Assembly: GCF_001544915.2 (NCBI RefSeq)
Contig: NZ_FCOE02000004.1
Location: 62,001 to 126,000, forward strand
Direction: 5' to 3'
DNA from: Caballeronia pedi
GTDB lineage: Bacteria > Pseudomonadota > Gammaproteobacteria > Burkholderiales > Burkholderiaceae
DNA: 64,000 nt
Shown here: positions 17,992-30,861 of the stretch, piece after piece
Layout: each line of letters starts with the position of its first letter
Position numbering within the stretch: the first letter of the stretch is position 1
The notes under the pieces: model-generated
Told to the model about the DNA's origin: nothing
The model's database searches: none
The model's input: only the letters and a program-made list of their open reading frames with translations
Translations under genes and position numbers: made by a program

Positions 17992-20096
17992 ACGCGCGCG
18001 CTGGATTTTTCGCCAAACGGCCCGACGCGCTGGGCACGCAGAACTTGCGAGCCCTCGCCGGCCCGATCCTGATCTGCATGATCTTGGGCATGATGATTCT
18101 GCCCTTGCCCGCGTTTTTGCTGGACTTGCTGTTCACCTTCAACATCGCGCTGTCGGTGATGGTGCTGCTCGTCAGCATGTACACGCAGAAGCCGCTCGAC
18201 TTCGCGGCGTTCCCGAGCGTGCTGCTGTTCTCGACGTTGCTGCGGCTGTCGCTGAACGTGGCGTCGACGCGTATCGTGCTGCTCGAAGGCCACACCGGCC
18301 CGGATGCGGCGGGTCAGGTGATCGAATCGTTCGGGCATTTTCTCGTCGGCGGGAATTTCGCGGTCGGTATCGTCGTGTTTGTGATTCTGATGATCATCAA
18401 CTTCATGGTGATCACGAAGGGCGCGGGGCGGATCGCCGAAGTGGGCGCGCGCTTCACCCTCGACGCAATGCCCGGCAAGCAGATGGCCATCGACGCCGAT
18501 CTGAACGCCGGCCTCATCAATGAGGAAACCGCGAAGAAGCGCCGCCAGGCCGTGGCGCAGGAAGCCGAGTTCTACGGTTCGATGGACGGTGCGAGCAAGT
18601 TCGTGCGCGGCGATGCGATCGCGGGCCTGTTGATCATGGTGATCAACGTCGTGGGCGGGCTGATCGTCGGCATGCTCCAGCACGACATGGACTTCGGGCA
18701 CGCGGCGACCAACTACACGCTGCTGACCATCGGCGACGGCCTCGTCGCGCAGATTCCGTCGCTCATCATTTCGACGGCGGCGGGCGTGATCGTATCGCGC
18801 GTCGCGACCGAGGAAGACATCGGCACGCAGCTGACGGGCCAGTTGTTCCAGAATCCGCGCGTACTGATGATCACGGGCGTGATCATCGGCATCATGGGTC
18901 TGATTCCGGGCATGCCGCATTTCGCGTTCATGCTGCTCGGCGGCGGACTGATCTACGCCGCGCGCACGATGAACAAGCGCGCCGAGGCGAAGAAGAAGGC
19001 CAGCGCCGTCACCGATGTCACGCCGCTCGCGGCGAGCGCGGCGGCTGCATCGGCGGAAAATGCGGAGGCGAGCTGGGAAGATGTGTCGCTCATCGATCCG
19101 CTCGGGCTGGAAGTGGGTTATCGGCTGATTCCGCTCGTCGATCGCAACAGCGACGGCGAACTGCTCAAGCGCATCAAGGGCATTCGCAAGAAGTTCGCGC
19201 AGGAGATCGGTTTTCTGCCGCCGGTCATCCACATTCGTGACAATCTGGAACTCCGGCCGAACGGTTATCGGATCGCGCTGAAGGGCGTGGAAGTGGGTGT
19301 CGGCGAAGCGTTCCCGGGACAGTGGCTCGCGATCAATCCGGGACAGGTGTCCGCCGCGCTGCCGGGCGCGCAGACGCAGGATCCGGCATTCGGCCTGCCG
19401 GCGGTGTGGATCGACACGAATCTGCGCGAACAGGCGCAGGTGTACGGTTACACCGTCGTCGATGCGAGCACGGTCGTCGCGACGCATTTGAATCATCTCG
19501 TCGTGACGCATGCGGCCGAGTTGCTCGGGCGTCAGGAAGTGCAGGCGCTCCTCGAGCGCATCGGCAAGGACACGCCTTCGCTCACGGACGATCTCGTGCC
19601 AAAGGTGCTGTCGGTCACGACGCTGCAAAAGGTGTTGCAGAACCTGCTCGACGAAAGCGTGCCGATTCGCGACATGCGTACGATTCTCGACGCGTTGCAG
19701 GAACACGCGCCGCGCACGTCCGACCCGCACGATCTCACGGCGGCGGTGCGTCTCGCGCTGGGGCGTGCGATCACGCAGCAGTGGTATCCGGGCGCGGACG
19801 ACTTGCAGGTGATGGGACTCGATCCGACGCTGGAGCGCGTGCTGTCGCAGGCGCTGTCGACGGGGGCGAATCCGGGGCTCGAACCGGGGCTCGCGCAAAC
19901 GCTGATGAACTCGACACAGAACGCGATCATGCGTCAACAGAATCTGGGCTTGCCGCCGGTGCTGCTCGTGCAGCACTCGCTGCGTGCGATGCTGGCTCGT
20001 TTTCTCCGCAGAAGCCTGCCGCAGTTGAAGGTGCTGTCTTATGCGGAAGTGCCGGATACTCGGAATGTGAAGGTGGTGAATCTCATTGGGGCGTGA
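17988..20096 (+). CDS. flhA: Flagellar export gate protein FlhA
   Basis: The 702-residue product has eight predicted membrane segments in the N-terminal ~330 residues. It includes the FHIPEP-family signature region (RLSLNVASTRIVL, then the GQVIESFGHFLVGGNFAVG segment in parts) and the large cytoplasmic C-terminal domain that docks chaperone-substrate complexes. It overlaps flhB by 4 bp. Downstream it abuts the convergent gene at 20097 with no gap. flhF-flhG-fliA, which I would expect nearby in this lineage, are not here but at 53918-57374. Confidence 0.96.
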   Translation: MNARAGFFAKRPDALGTQNLRALAGPILICMILGMMILPLPAFLLDLLFTFNIALSVMVLLVSMYTQKPLDFAAFPSVLLFSTLLRLSLNVASTRIVLLEGHTGPDAAGQVIESFGHFLVGGNFAVGIVVFVILMIINFMVITKGAGRIAEVGARFTLDAMPGKQMAIDADLNAGLINEETAKKRRQAVAQEAEFYGSMDGASKFVRGDAIAGLLIMVINVVGGLIVGMLQHDMDFGHAATNYTLLTIGDGLVAQIPSLIISTAAGVIVSRVATEEDIGTQLTGQLFQNPRVLMITGVIIGIMGLIPGMPHFAFMLLGGGLIYAARTMNKRAEAKKKASAVTDVTPLAASAAAASAENAEASWEDVSLIDPLGLEVGYRLIPLVDRNSDGELLKRIKGIRKKFAQEIGFLPPVIHIRDNLELRPNGYRIALKGVEVGVGEAFPGQWLAINPGQVSAALPGAQTQDPAFGLPAVWIDTNLREQAQVYGYTVVDASTVVATHLNHLVVTHAAELLGRQEVQALLERIGKDTPSLTDDLVPKVLSVTTLQKVLQNLLDESVPIRDMRTILDALQEHAPRTSDPHDLTAAVRLALGRAITQQWYPGADDLQVMGLDPTLERVLSQALSTGANPGLEPGLAQTLMNSTQNAIMRQQNLGLPPVLLVQHSLRAMLARFLRRSLPQLKVLSYAEVPDTRNVKVVNLIGA

Positions 20097-21068
20097 TTAC
20101 ACCGACGCCTCGTGCAACTCCGGCTTCGATGTGTCGGAGATATAGAGCCGAATGGGATTGCCTTCGTCGTCCAGTTCCGCCTTCGCGAGAAAGCGGATCG
20201 GATCGGCTGAGGTCATCGCTTTCACGTAGCGATTGTTCGGGCGATCGAAAATCGGATCGACCACGATGGCCGGAATGCGCGAGGTTGCGCCTTCCAGCGT
20301 GAGTCTGCATGCGCCTGTGGTCATGTCGAATTGCGAGATGACGCCGACGTAGGGCTCAAGGTGCTCCGTGACCATGCCGGCACCAGGCGAGAAGGCGCGC
20401 TTGTGATCGGAGTCCAGCGTCATGAACTGCTTGCCTTCGGCGTAGAGGTCGATGCGTTGGCAGGAGCGGTCGATGGGGGACAGTGCCTGGCGTGCGGCGG
20501 GGCGCAGGGCGTCGGCGAGCTTGTCGGCGAGTGCTTTCAGCGTTTCGAAGTTATGTTGATTGTGCTGCAGGGACTGCTGCAGCGCTTCGTTCATATGCTT
20601 CGATTGATTCTGCAGCGCCTCATTCATGGACTTCGATTGGCTCTGCAGGGCATGCAGCGCTTCGTTCATATACTTCGTTTGGCCCTGCAGGGCTTCACTT
20701 AGAAATTTCATTTGATCTTGATCGCGTCGAGAAAGTACATACTGAACAACGACAGCGAGCACAGCCCCGAATGCACCAGACCACAGGTCTCTGCTAGTCG
20801 CCATGCTTTTCACCATCGCCAGGACTTCGAAGCAATGATGTTCGGCGACGGGAAGCGCAACCACACGAACATCGAGTGCATCGAGTTGTAGAATGAGTCT
20901 ACCCGTTGCGAGCGTGTTCGCGCACAGCGCAAAGACAGAAGCAAAGCCCTGAATCGATACACCCAGCTGATTCAGATCTATCTCATGCGATGCAGTGTCA
21001 TTGCCCTCGTACCGCACGCTGAGAACGCAGAGACTGACTTCGGAATTCGTATTGACAGCTTGCAGCAT
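20097..21068 (-). CDS. Unknown membrane-anchored coiled-coil protein
   Basis: No function recognised. The 323-residue product has an N-terminal region with a YEG motif and a helix, one probable membrane segment (AFGAVLAVVVQYVLSRR, about residues 98-115) and then a Gln/Asn-rich coiled-coil with repeated units of the form Q-[ST]-K-x-M-N-E-A-L (about residues 130-170). A beta-rich C-terminal region ending with acidic residues follows. The YEG opening and N-terminal layout resemble the protein at 447-1340. Its stop codon directly abuts the flhA stop. It may belong to the family Pfam calls DUF7946, from memory only. Confidence 0.6.
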   Translation of the reverse strand: MLQAVNTNSEVSLCVLSVRYEGNDTASHEIDLNQLGVSIQGFASVFALCANTLATGRLILQLDALDVRVVALPVAEHHCFEVLAMVKSMATSRDLWSGAFGAVLAVVVQYVLSRRDQDQMKFLSEALQGQTKYMNEALHALQSQSKSMNEALQNQSKHMNEALQQSLQHNQHNFETLKALADKLADALRPAARQALSPIDRSCQRIDLYAEGKQFMTLDSDHKRAFSPGAGMVTEHLEPYVGVISQFDMTTGACRLTLEGATSRIPAIVVDPIFDRPNNRYVKAMTSADPIRFLAKAELDDEGNPIRLYISDTSKPELHEASV

Positions 21069-21180
21069 TGTTCGCTCCGCATGACATTCATATCGTCATG
21101 CTAAGCAAGGTGGTTGCGTTCAGAAATCCGCCGAACGGACGACTTGCGCCGAACCTCGGTCCGACGCAAGCCGCGAAGCC

Positions 21181-22569
21181 TCAACACTCCACAATATTCA
21201 CCGCCAACCCGCCGCGCGACGTTTCCTTGTATTTGGTCTTCATATCCGCGCCGGTCTCCCGCATGGTCTTGATCACCGAATCCAGCGATACATAGTGAGA
21301 CCCATCGCCCCGCATCGCCATGCGTGCGGCGTTGACGGCTTTGACGGAACCCATCGCGTTGCGCTCGATGCACGGAATCTGCACCATTCCGCCGACCGGA
21401 TCGCACGTCAGCCCGAGGTTATGCTCCATGCCGATTTCCGCGGCATTCTCCACCTGCGCCGGTGTTCCGCCGAGCACCGCGGCCAGCGCGCCCGCCGCCA
21501 TCGAACACGCGACGCCGACTTCGCCCTGGCATCCGACTTCAGCACCTGAGATGGACGCATTCATCTTGTACAGAATGCCGATCGCCGCCGCCGTCAGCAG
21601 AAAGTCGATCACGCCTTGCGTGTTCGACCCCGGCACGAAGCGATCGTAATAGTGCAGCACCGCCGGAATGATGCCCGCCGCGCCATTGGTCGGCGCCGTC
21701 ACGACACGCCCGCCGATTGCGTTCTCCTCGTTCACCGCGATTGCATAGAGATTGATCCAGTCGATCATCGACAAAGGATCGCGCAGCGCCTGCTCCGGCT
21801 TGCCCGTCAGCGCCCGGTAAAGCTGCGGCGCGCGCCGCTTCACCTGGAACGGCCCCGGCAAATGCCCTTCCGCCTCCGGATTACCGATACCGCACCCACG
21901 CGCGACGCAATCCTGCATCACGTCCCAGATACGCAGAAGGCCGCTGCGGATTTCGTCCTCGCTGCGCCACACGCGCTCGTTTTCCCACATCAGTTGCGCG
22001 ATCGACTTGCCCGATTCCGTGCACATCTTCATGAGCTCGTCGCCGGTCAGGAACGGATACGGCAAATGCTCGTACGCCGTTAGCACTGCCGTGTTCGCCG
22101 CGCCCGCCGTGACGACAAACCCGCCGCCCACCGACAGATACGTCGCCTCGCGCAGCAACGCGCCGTTCGCATCGAACGCGTGAAGCTTCATGCCGTTCGG
22201 ATGCTCCGGCAACGCCTGCCGATAGAACGCGATGTTCTCCTTGATCGTGAACGGAATCTTGCGCGTGCCGAGCAGCGCGAGCGTCTTCGACGCGCGCACG
22301 GCGTCCAGCCGCGCGACGATGCTCGACGCATCCACGGTATCGGGTGCATCGCCCATCAGGCCGAGCATCACACCGCGGTCGGTGCCGTGGCCTTTGCCCG
22401 TCGCGCCGAGCGAGCCGTAGAGCTCGCACTTCACCGATGCCGTCGAGTCCAGCAGAGCGTCGCGCTCGAGCCCTTGCGCGAACATCAGCGCGGCGCGCAT
22501 CGGTCCGACGGTGTGCGAACTCGAAGGGCCGATGCCGATCTTGAAGAGGTCGAATACGCTGACTGCCAT
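21181..22569 (-). CDS. sdaA: L-serine ammonia-lyase (iron-sulfur)
   Basis: The 462-residue single-chain enzyme starts [20 protein letters not shown], a hallmark of the serine dehydratase beta domain. It continues to the alpha domain with [33 protein letters not shown] and [20 protein letters not shown], which contain the cluster cysteines. It deaminates L-serine to pyruvate. Position after gcvTHP fits a glycine-to-serine-to-pyruvate route. It starts 21 bp after the alginate-lyase-like gene and is likely co-transcribed with it. Confidence 0.95.
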   Translation of the reverse strand: MAVSVFDLFKIGIGPSSSHTVGPMRAALMFAQGLERDALLDSTASVKCELYGSLGATGKGHGTDRGVMLGLMGDAPDTVDASSIVARLDAVRASKTLALLGTRKIPFTIKENIAFYRQALPEHPNGMKLHAFDANGALLREATYLSVGGGFVVTAGAANTAVLTAYEHLPYPFLTGDELMKMCTESGKSIAQLMWENERVWRSEDEIRSGLLRIWDVMQDCVARGCGIGNPEAEGHLPGPFQVKRRAPQLYRALTGKPEQALRDPLSMIDWINLYAIAVNEENAIGGRVVTAPTNGAAGIIPAVLHYYDRFVPGSNTQGVIDFLLTAAAIGILYKMNASISGAEVGCQGEVGVACSMAAGALAAVLGGTPAQVENAAEIGMEHNLGLTCDPVGGMVQIPCIERNAMGSVKAVNAARMAMRGDGSHYVSLDSVIKTMRETGADMKTKYKETSRGGLAVNIVEC

Positions 22570-22590
22570 GACTGCTCCTGCCTGTAAGAG

Positions 22591-23694
22591 TTATCGCGCC
22601 GGCAGCGGCAGACACACCGCGAGCCAGGCTGGCGGCGCCGGTGCGAGCCGCAACGCGACCGGCGTGTAGCGGCCGTCGAGACGTGCCGCGAGATGAAAGA
22701 GTTCAGCCGCGTTCTTCGGATCCCACTGTCCCGAGAAACCCGGCAATCCGGCTTCGCGCCGCTTGGCGTCGAACGGCACGGACGACTTCACGAACTCATC
22801 GTGCGTCTTTGTGCCGAGCGCGTACGGCGTGAGCCAGTTGAGCGCTTCGGCGAGCGTCGCGCCCGACTGCGCGCGCTCCGGCAGCCAGTTGCGGTTGTGC
22901 CGCCGCGCGGAGAGGGCCGCTGTCACGAGTGGCTGAAGATCGTAGGTGACGTAGCGCAGTGCATCGCGCTCGGCGAAATCGACGGTCGATCCATCCGGCG
23001 CGATGTTGTCGCCGATATGCTCGACGAACAGCCGCTGCGCCGCGTTGATGAGCTTGCGGTCATCGATCGTGAACGCGCCCATCGCCACCAGCTTCACGCG
23101 ATGGCTCTGCCAGTTGTTCCGGTAATTGCCGGTGAGCGGCCGCGGCTGCTTGTCCATATCGGCGATATAACCGGTCACCATCTTCGTGATGAACGCGTTC
23201 GCCGCGTTGCGCGTCTTGACCGGCAGCGCGCTCGCGGTGAGGTCGTACGCGAGAATCAGCGATTCGAAGTTCGTCTCGTCGATCGGGTTGAAGCTCGGCT
23301 GATAAGTCGTCGTCCACGCGAGCAGGAAACGGTCGACCAGCCGCAGATAACGCTCGTCGCCGGTGGCGCGCCACGCGAGCGCGGCATCGCGCATCAGGCC
23401 GAGGTCTTTTTCCGCTTCGATGCTCTCGTCGTAAATGCCTTCATGCGGCAGCGTGCCTTCGGTGTGCAGCTTCGCGCGCGGCTTCGGCTGATCGCTCACA
23501 TGCGATTGCACCATTTTCACGAGCGCCTTCACGCCGGGATCGGCGTTGGTGCGCTCGCTCGTCTGCATCGCGGGCGCGGCGCAAAAATTCATCGCGGCCT
23601 GCGCGGACGATGCCGCGATCAGCATCGCGCCGAGCATCGCTCGCGCCGCACGCACGCGGTTCGCCCCTTTCACCTCTCGCACCTTGAGCGCCAT
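22591..23694 (-). CDS. Alginate-lyase-like (PL5 family) secreted protein
   Basis: The 367-residue product has a basic N-terminus and a hydrophobic segment ending SSAQAAM, a probable signal peptide. The helical core resembles the alginate lyase domain: EKDLGLMRDAALAWRATGD, LTGNYRNNWQSHRVKLVAMG (with the family's NNW.SHR active-site-type motif) and DGSTVDFAERDALRYVTYDL. The likely role is cleavage of alginate or a similar polyuronate in the periplasm, but no alginate gene is nearby. It sits between gcvP and sdaA, which is an unexpected place. Confidence 0.75.
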   Translation of the reverse strand: MALKVREVKGANRVRAARAMLGAMLIAASSAQAAMNFCAAPAMQTSERTNADPGVKALVKMVQSHVSDQPKPRAKLHTEGTLPHEGIYDESIEAEKDLGLMRDAALAWRATGDERYLRLVDRFLLAWTTTYQPSFNPIDETNFESLILAYDLTASALPVKTRNAANAFITKMVTGYIADMDKQPRPLTGNYRNNWQSHRVKLVAMGAFTIDDRKLINAAQRLFVEHIGDNIAPDGSTVDFAERDALRYVTYDLQPLVTAALSARRHNRNWLPERAQSGATLAEALNWLTPYALGTKTHDEFVKSSVPFDAKRREAGLPGFSGQWDPKNAAELFHLAARLDGRYTPVALRLAPAPPAWLAVCLPLPAR

Positions 23695-23820
23695 GTGTAC
23701 TCCCTGTTTTGGCTTTTGGTCCGGGGTGAGATGTTAGCTGTTCTGGAACGCGCCGCAAAACCGCCCGACAATGCTTTACGCTTTCGGGCGGCGGTCTCTC
23801 TCAGGTTCCTGCGCGATGCC

Positions 23821-26751
<2,931 letters not shown>

Positions 26752-26805
26752 GTGAATTCCTGCGATGCGGCTCGTTTTCCGAGCCGCCATCGTCATTGAG
26801 ATGAG

Positions 26806-27186
26806 TTATTCGCCGATCGACTTGCCGTAGCCTTCGGCGTCGAGCAGCTTGTCGAGATTGGCGTCGCCCGCCGGCTTGATCTTGAAGAGCCAGCTTTCGT
26901 ACGGCGCGCCGTTCACCTGGTCGGGCGTCGCGCTGAGCGAGTCGTTGGCGGCGACGATCTCACCCGAGACCGGCGCGTAAATGTCGGATGCGGCCTTCAC
27001 CGATTCGATCACGGCGATCGCGTCGCCCGCCGCGACGGTCTTGCCCGCAGCGGGCAGTTCGACGAACACGATGTCACCGAGCGCTTCCTGCGCGTGATCG
27101 GTGATGCCGACGGTCAGCGTGCCATCGGCTTCGGTGCGGACCCATTCGTGCGATTCGGTGTATTTCAGATCGGCCGGGATGCTCAT
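26806..27186 (-). CDS. gcvH: Glycine cleavage system H protein
   Basis: The 126-residue product starts [17 protein letters not shown]. The lipoyl-attachment Lys lies in [18 protein letters not shown] near residue 64. GcvH shuttles the aminomethyl group between the P, T and L proteins in the cytoplasm. The longer frame to 27729 is gcvT read out of frame. It is 62 bp downstream of gcvT. Confidence 0.97.
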   Translation of the reverse strand: MSIPADLKYTESHEWVRTEADGTLTVGITDHAQEALGDIVFVELPAAGKTVAAGDAIAVIESVKAASDIYAPVSGEIVAANDSLSATPDQVNGAPYESWLFKIKPAGDANLDKLLDAEGYGKSIGE

Positions 27187-27248
27187 TGAATGCTCCTTGC
27201 GTGGTTCTTTCGTGAGGTTCTTGATCGGAGAAAACGAGCGCGACGGCG

Positions 27249-28382
<1,134 letters not shown>

Positions 28383-28502
28383 CGGGGCCTCGGTTCGCCA
28401 GACAAAAAAGGCCACGCAGCGCACATTTCGCCTGGCGGATGGACCTTTCGTGCTGCCGGAAGCAGCGCGCAAGGCTCATGCCGCTGAGCGGTTGCGATGC
28501 GT

Positions 28503-28745
28503 GACCCCTCTGTCCTCGGTACCTGAGAGATTGCGCGAACCGTGCACGGTCGTGCCGCGGTTCATCGCGCGCCCCTTCGGTGGGCAGCTGGTTCGATCGT
28601 TTTCGATGAAACCGCTGCCGCTCTCCAGAGTGCGAGGAACTTCGTTCCTCGACGTCGTCGGTCCTTTTGCCTGAGAGTTTGCGGGTGTGCCCCTTCGGCG
28701 GCGCGGTTTCGATGCATACGGAAACCACGCGCTCTCCCGACGCGT
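28503..28745 (-). promoter_or_regulatory. Tandem glycine riboswitch controlling gcvTHP
   Basis: Two consecutive aptamers are visible on the minus strand. The first (about 28743 down to 28646) has GGGAGAGCGCG, CCGCCGAAGGGGCACACCC and CTCTCAGGCAAAAGGACCG. The second (about 28632 down to 28503) has TGGAGAGCGGCAGC, CCACCGAAGGGGCGCGC and TCTCTCAGGTACCGAGGACA. These repeat the glycine-aptamer core (CCGAAGGGG...CTCTCAGG). The short linker between them is itself a GAGGAACGAAGTTCCTC hairpin. The second aptamer ends about 120 bases before gcvT. In known cases glycine binding turns gcv expression on. Confidence 0.95.
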
Positions 28746-28752
28746 GCGGCAG

Positions 28753-28781
28753 AATTTACGCGACCGAATTGGGGTTGTCAA
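28753..28781 (-). promoter_or_regulatory. Sigma-70 promoter for the riboswitch-gcvTHP operon
   Basis: On the minus strand a perfect -35 TTGACA (28776-28781) is followed after 17 bp by TAAATT (28753-28758), a 4/6 match to TATAAT. The implied start near 28746 coincides with the first base of the riboswitch. Confidence 0.85.
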
Positions 28782-29057
28782 ACGGATTCGGGCGCGGTCA
28801 AGGGATCATGTAGTGGTCGGATTGATCAATCCGTCGAGCCTTCTCGATTGCGCTATCGTTCTTGAGCCAATTTGACGAGCCTTGGTGTCGCGAATCTGGC
28901 CGCCGTAGATACACGCCCTTTGTTTTGGATTTTGCTTGGCCTTATTTGACTGTGACGGGAGAAGCTATCCGTCAATTCGGATAAGTCGCCTTGATCACAT
29001 GCCCGAGGCTTTTTAGGCTGATCGTCTTCTTTAAACTTTTAAAGTGAGACACCAAGT

Positions 29058-30134
29058 ATGGACCTCGGGTTTGATTCCTATAGCTACTATCCCGCGTTAC
29101 GAACACGGCAGGCTGAGCTCAAAGGCCTCGAGATGTTGAGACTCGATCGGAAGAGGCATATGCTCCCATTACTGACGTTAGGTCGCTGGCCAAAAGCAAC
29201 CGATTTTGGTCGTTCGCTTGAAAAAGCAGCAGAATCAATGGAAGGCCTCCCATTCATTGTCGATCTGACTGATGATGGTCGACATCTTCCAGTGGAACAC
29301 AAGACGCTGCGCGATGGCTCAGGACATTTCAAAGCTTGGAGAGACTTGACGAGTCAATTCGAGGCTGCGATTCCTGTTGTTCAGATGGGTGGAAATGCTC
29401 GAAGAAGGGACGTCGCGCAACAGGCTAGAGCAATCGAGGCAAAAGTCGGCAAAGTGGCGTTTCGAATTCGCGACTTCAAACAAGATACGGATGTTGTGGT
29501 TGGAGCACTGAATTCCCTCGACGATATTCTTAACGCCATTGTCTTTGTTGATTGCCAGTATATTCGCGCGTCGTTCGCCGCATATCATGCGGCCACTGTC
29601 TCGACTATCGACACTCTGCGCAACGAATTTCCCCAACTATATATAGTGATCCTCGGCACGAGCTTCCCTATGTCCGCACTTGACTTCGCGGATTCGTCAA
29701 AAACACACGGGACGATTGACATTGCTGAGCGCGCGCTTCACTCTCAGATTGGTGGCGACGCTGTGGCGGGATATGGCGATTACGGATCAATTCACTCCGT
29801 CGTTTACGACGATGCGACAATCATGCGATGGGTCCCTCGCATAGACTACCCACGCGAATTAGAATGGATTTTCGAGCGGCGTAATAGTGATCAGCCCGCC
29901 CAAGGCTACGTCGAATGCGCGAAAGCGTTGCTTGAAGTCGAGCCAGATATTGGCTCTCGCGATATTTGGGGTGAAGACATGATCCGGCTTGCTGCATCCG
30001 GAACACCGCACGCGAAAGCGCCGGCCTCTTGGATATCGGTCCGCGTTAATATTCATCTGTCGAAGCAAGTTGATTTGTCGCAATACCTAGCTGCGAATTC
30101 AGCAGCGCCGTCAGACACAGAAGACCAAGACTAA
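29058..30134 (+). CDS. Beta / sce7725-family protein
   Basis: The 358-residue product starts MDLGFDSYSYYPALRTRQAEL, with P-[AL]-L.TRQAEL.GL near the N-terminus and MLPLLTLGRWPK after it. This matches the beta protein family (named after a phage T4 protein) in which NCBI also places sce7725. The biochemical function is unknown to me. Base composition is visibly more AT-rich than the flanking genes, with many TTT/GAT codons. It is convergent with the sce7726-like gene, with a 4-bp overlap of the two 3' ends (30131-30134). The pairing supports both calls. Confidence 0.7.
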   Translation: MDLGFDSYSYYPALRTRQAELKGLEMLRLDRKRHMLPLLTLGRWPKATDFGRSLEKAAESMEGLPFIVDLTDDGRHLPVEHKTLRDGSGHFKAWRDLTSQFEAAIPVVQMGGNARRRDVAQQARAIEAKVGKVAFRIRDFKQDTDVVVGALNSLDDILNAIVFVDCQYIRASFAAYHAATVSTIDTLRNEFPQLYIVILGTSFPMSALDFADSSKTHGTIDIAERALHSQIGGDAVAGYGDYGSIHSVVYDDATIMRWVPRIDYPRELEWIFERRNSDQPAQGYVECAKALLEVEPDIGSRDIWGEDMIRLAASGTPHAKAPASWISVRVNIHLSKQVDLSQYLAANSAAPSDTEDQD

Positions 30135-30802
30135 CTCAACCTACGGGGAGTCGCTGTTGTGCTCCCCGTCGTCTGCGCCTGCAAGAGGAATCGTTGAAGA
30201 TTGCTTTCCATGCTCTGCGTTACTCGCTCTTGCCCGTGAACTTGCAGTGGATTGGTTTTCCGTTTCGATTCCAATCTCGCAGTTCTCCTCCTCATGAACT
30301 CCAGCACGTAGATTCGAATCGTCTCGTGGTCTAGCTTATTCGCGTGGCAGATTAATGAGCCTCGGTCACCAGTCGAACATTGATCATGCCGGCGAAGCAA
30401 TTGACGTAGCTCATCGACTGGTAGAAACGTGAGCAGATTGGACTTGATGACCCTTCGACTACGAGCGCTACGATGTTCGTTCAAATCGCCCGAAGCCGTT
30501 GCCTCCCATAGCCCCACTCTGCGAGGCAAGCGTCCCATAACTTGGAGCAGATGCTTAGTCGCAACGACGACCGTCACCTGCTCAAAGTGATTCGCGTAAA
30601 CTGACAACTGGCCCGGCAGTCGCTCTAACGAGTCTCGCGCACTCTTGATTTCAAATGCAGCCAATTTTGCGTTGACAGCAACGAGATCTGCGCGGCGGGC
30701 GAAATTGCTGATGAACATTTCACGAAAAAATACCGTATCTTGCGACTCTTTTTGAATCGACAAACGTTCGACAATTCGATCTCTAATCTCTGATTCCGTC
30801 AT
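30131..30802 (-). CDS. sce7726-family protein with PD-(D/E)XK nuclease-like core
   Basis: The ATG at 30802 (MTESEIRDRIVERLS) has GGAGAGG just before it; a longer form from 30814 is possible. The 223-residue product contains RRADLVAVN..AAFEIKSARDSLERLP near residues 35-60, the D...E-x-K layout of restriction-type nucleases. QLSVYANHFEQVTVVV follows. This is the sce7726 family pattern. It is paired tail-to-tail with the beta/sce7725-like gene, an association seen elsewhere as best I recall. A defence role is an inference only. Confidence 0.7.
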   Translation of the reverse strand: MTESEIRDRIVERLSIQKESQDTVFFREMFISNFARRADLVAVNAKLAAFEIKSARDSLERLPGQLSVYANHFEQVTVVVATKHLLQVMGRLPRRVGLWEATASGDLNEHRSARSRRVIKSNLLTFLPVDELRQLLRRHDQCSTGDRGSLICHANKLDHETIRIYVLEFMRRRTARLESKRKTNPLQVHGQERVTQSMESNLQRFLLQAQTTGSTTATPRRLS

Positions 30803-30861
30803 TGGCCTCTCCATAACGCCCCCGGTACGATCCCCACGCGAAAGTATTTTTCAGAAGGTTG

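Noticed and set aside
17838..19976. A 712-residue minus-strand open frame opposite flhA
   Set aside because: Mirror of flhA codon bias; flhA has full-length family motifs and translational coupling with flhB.
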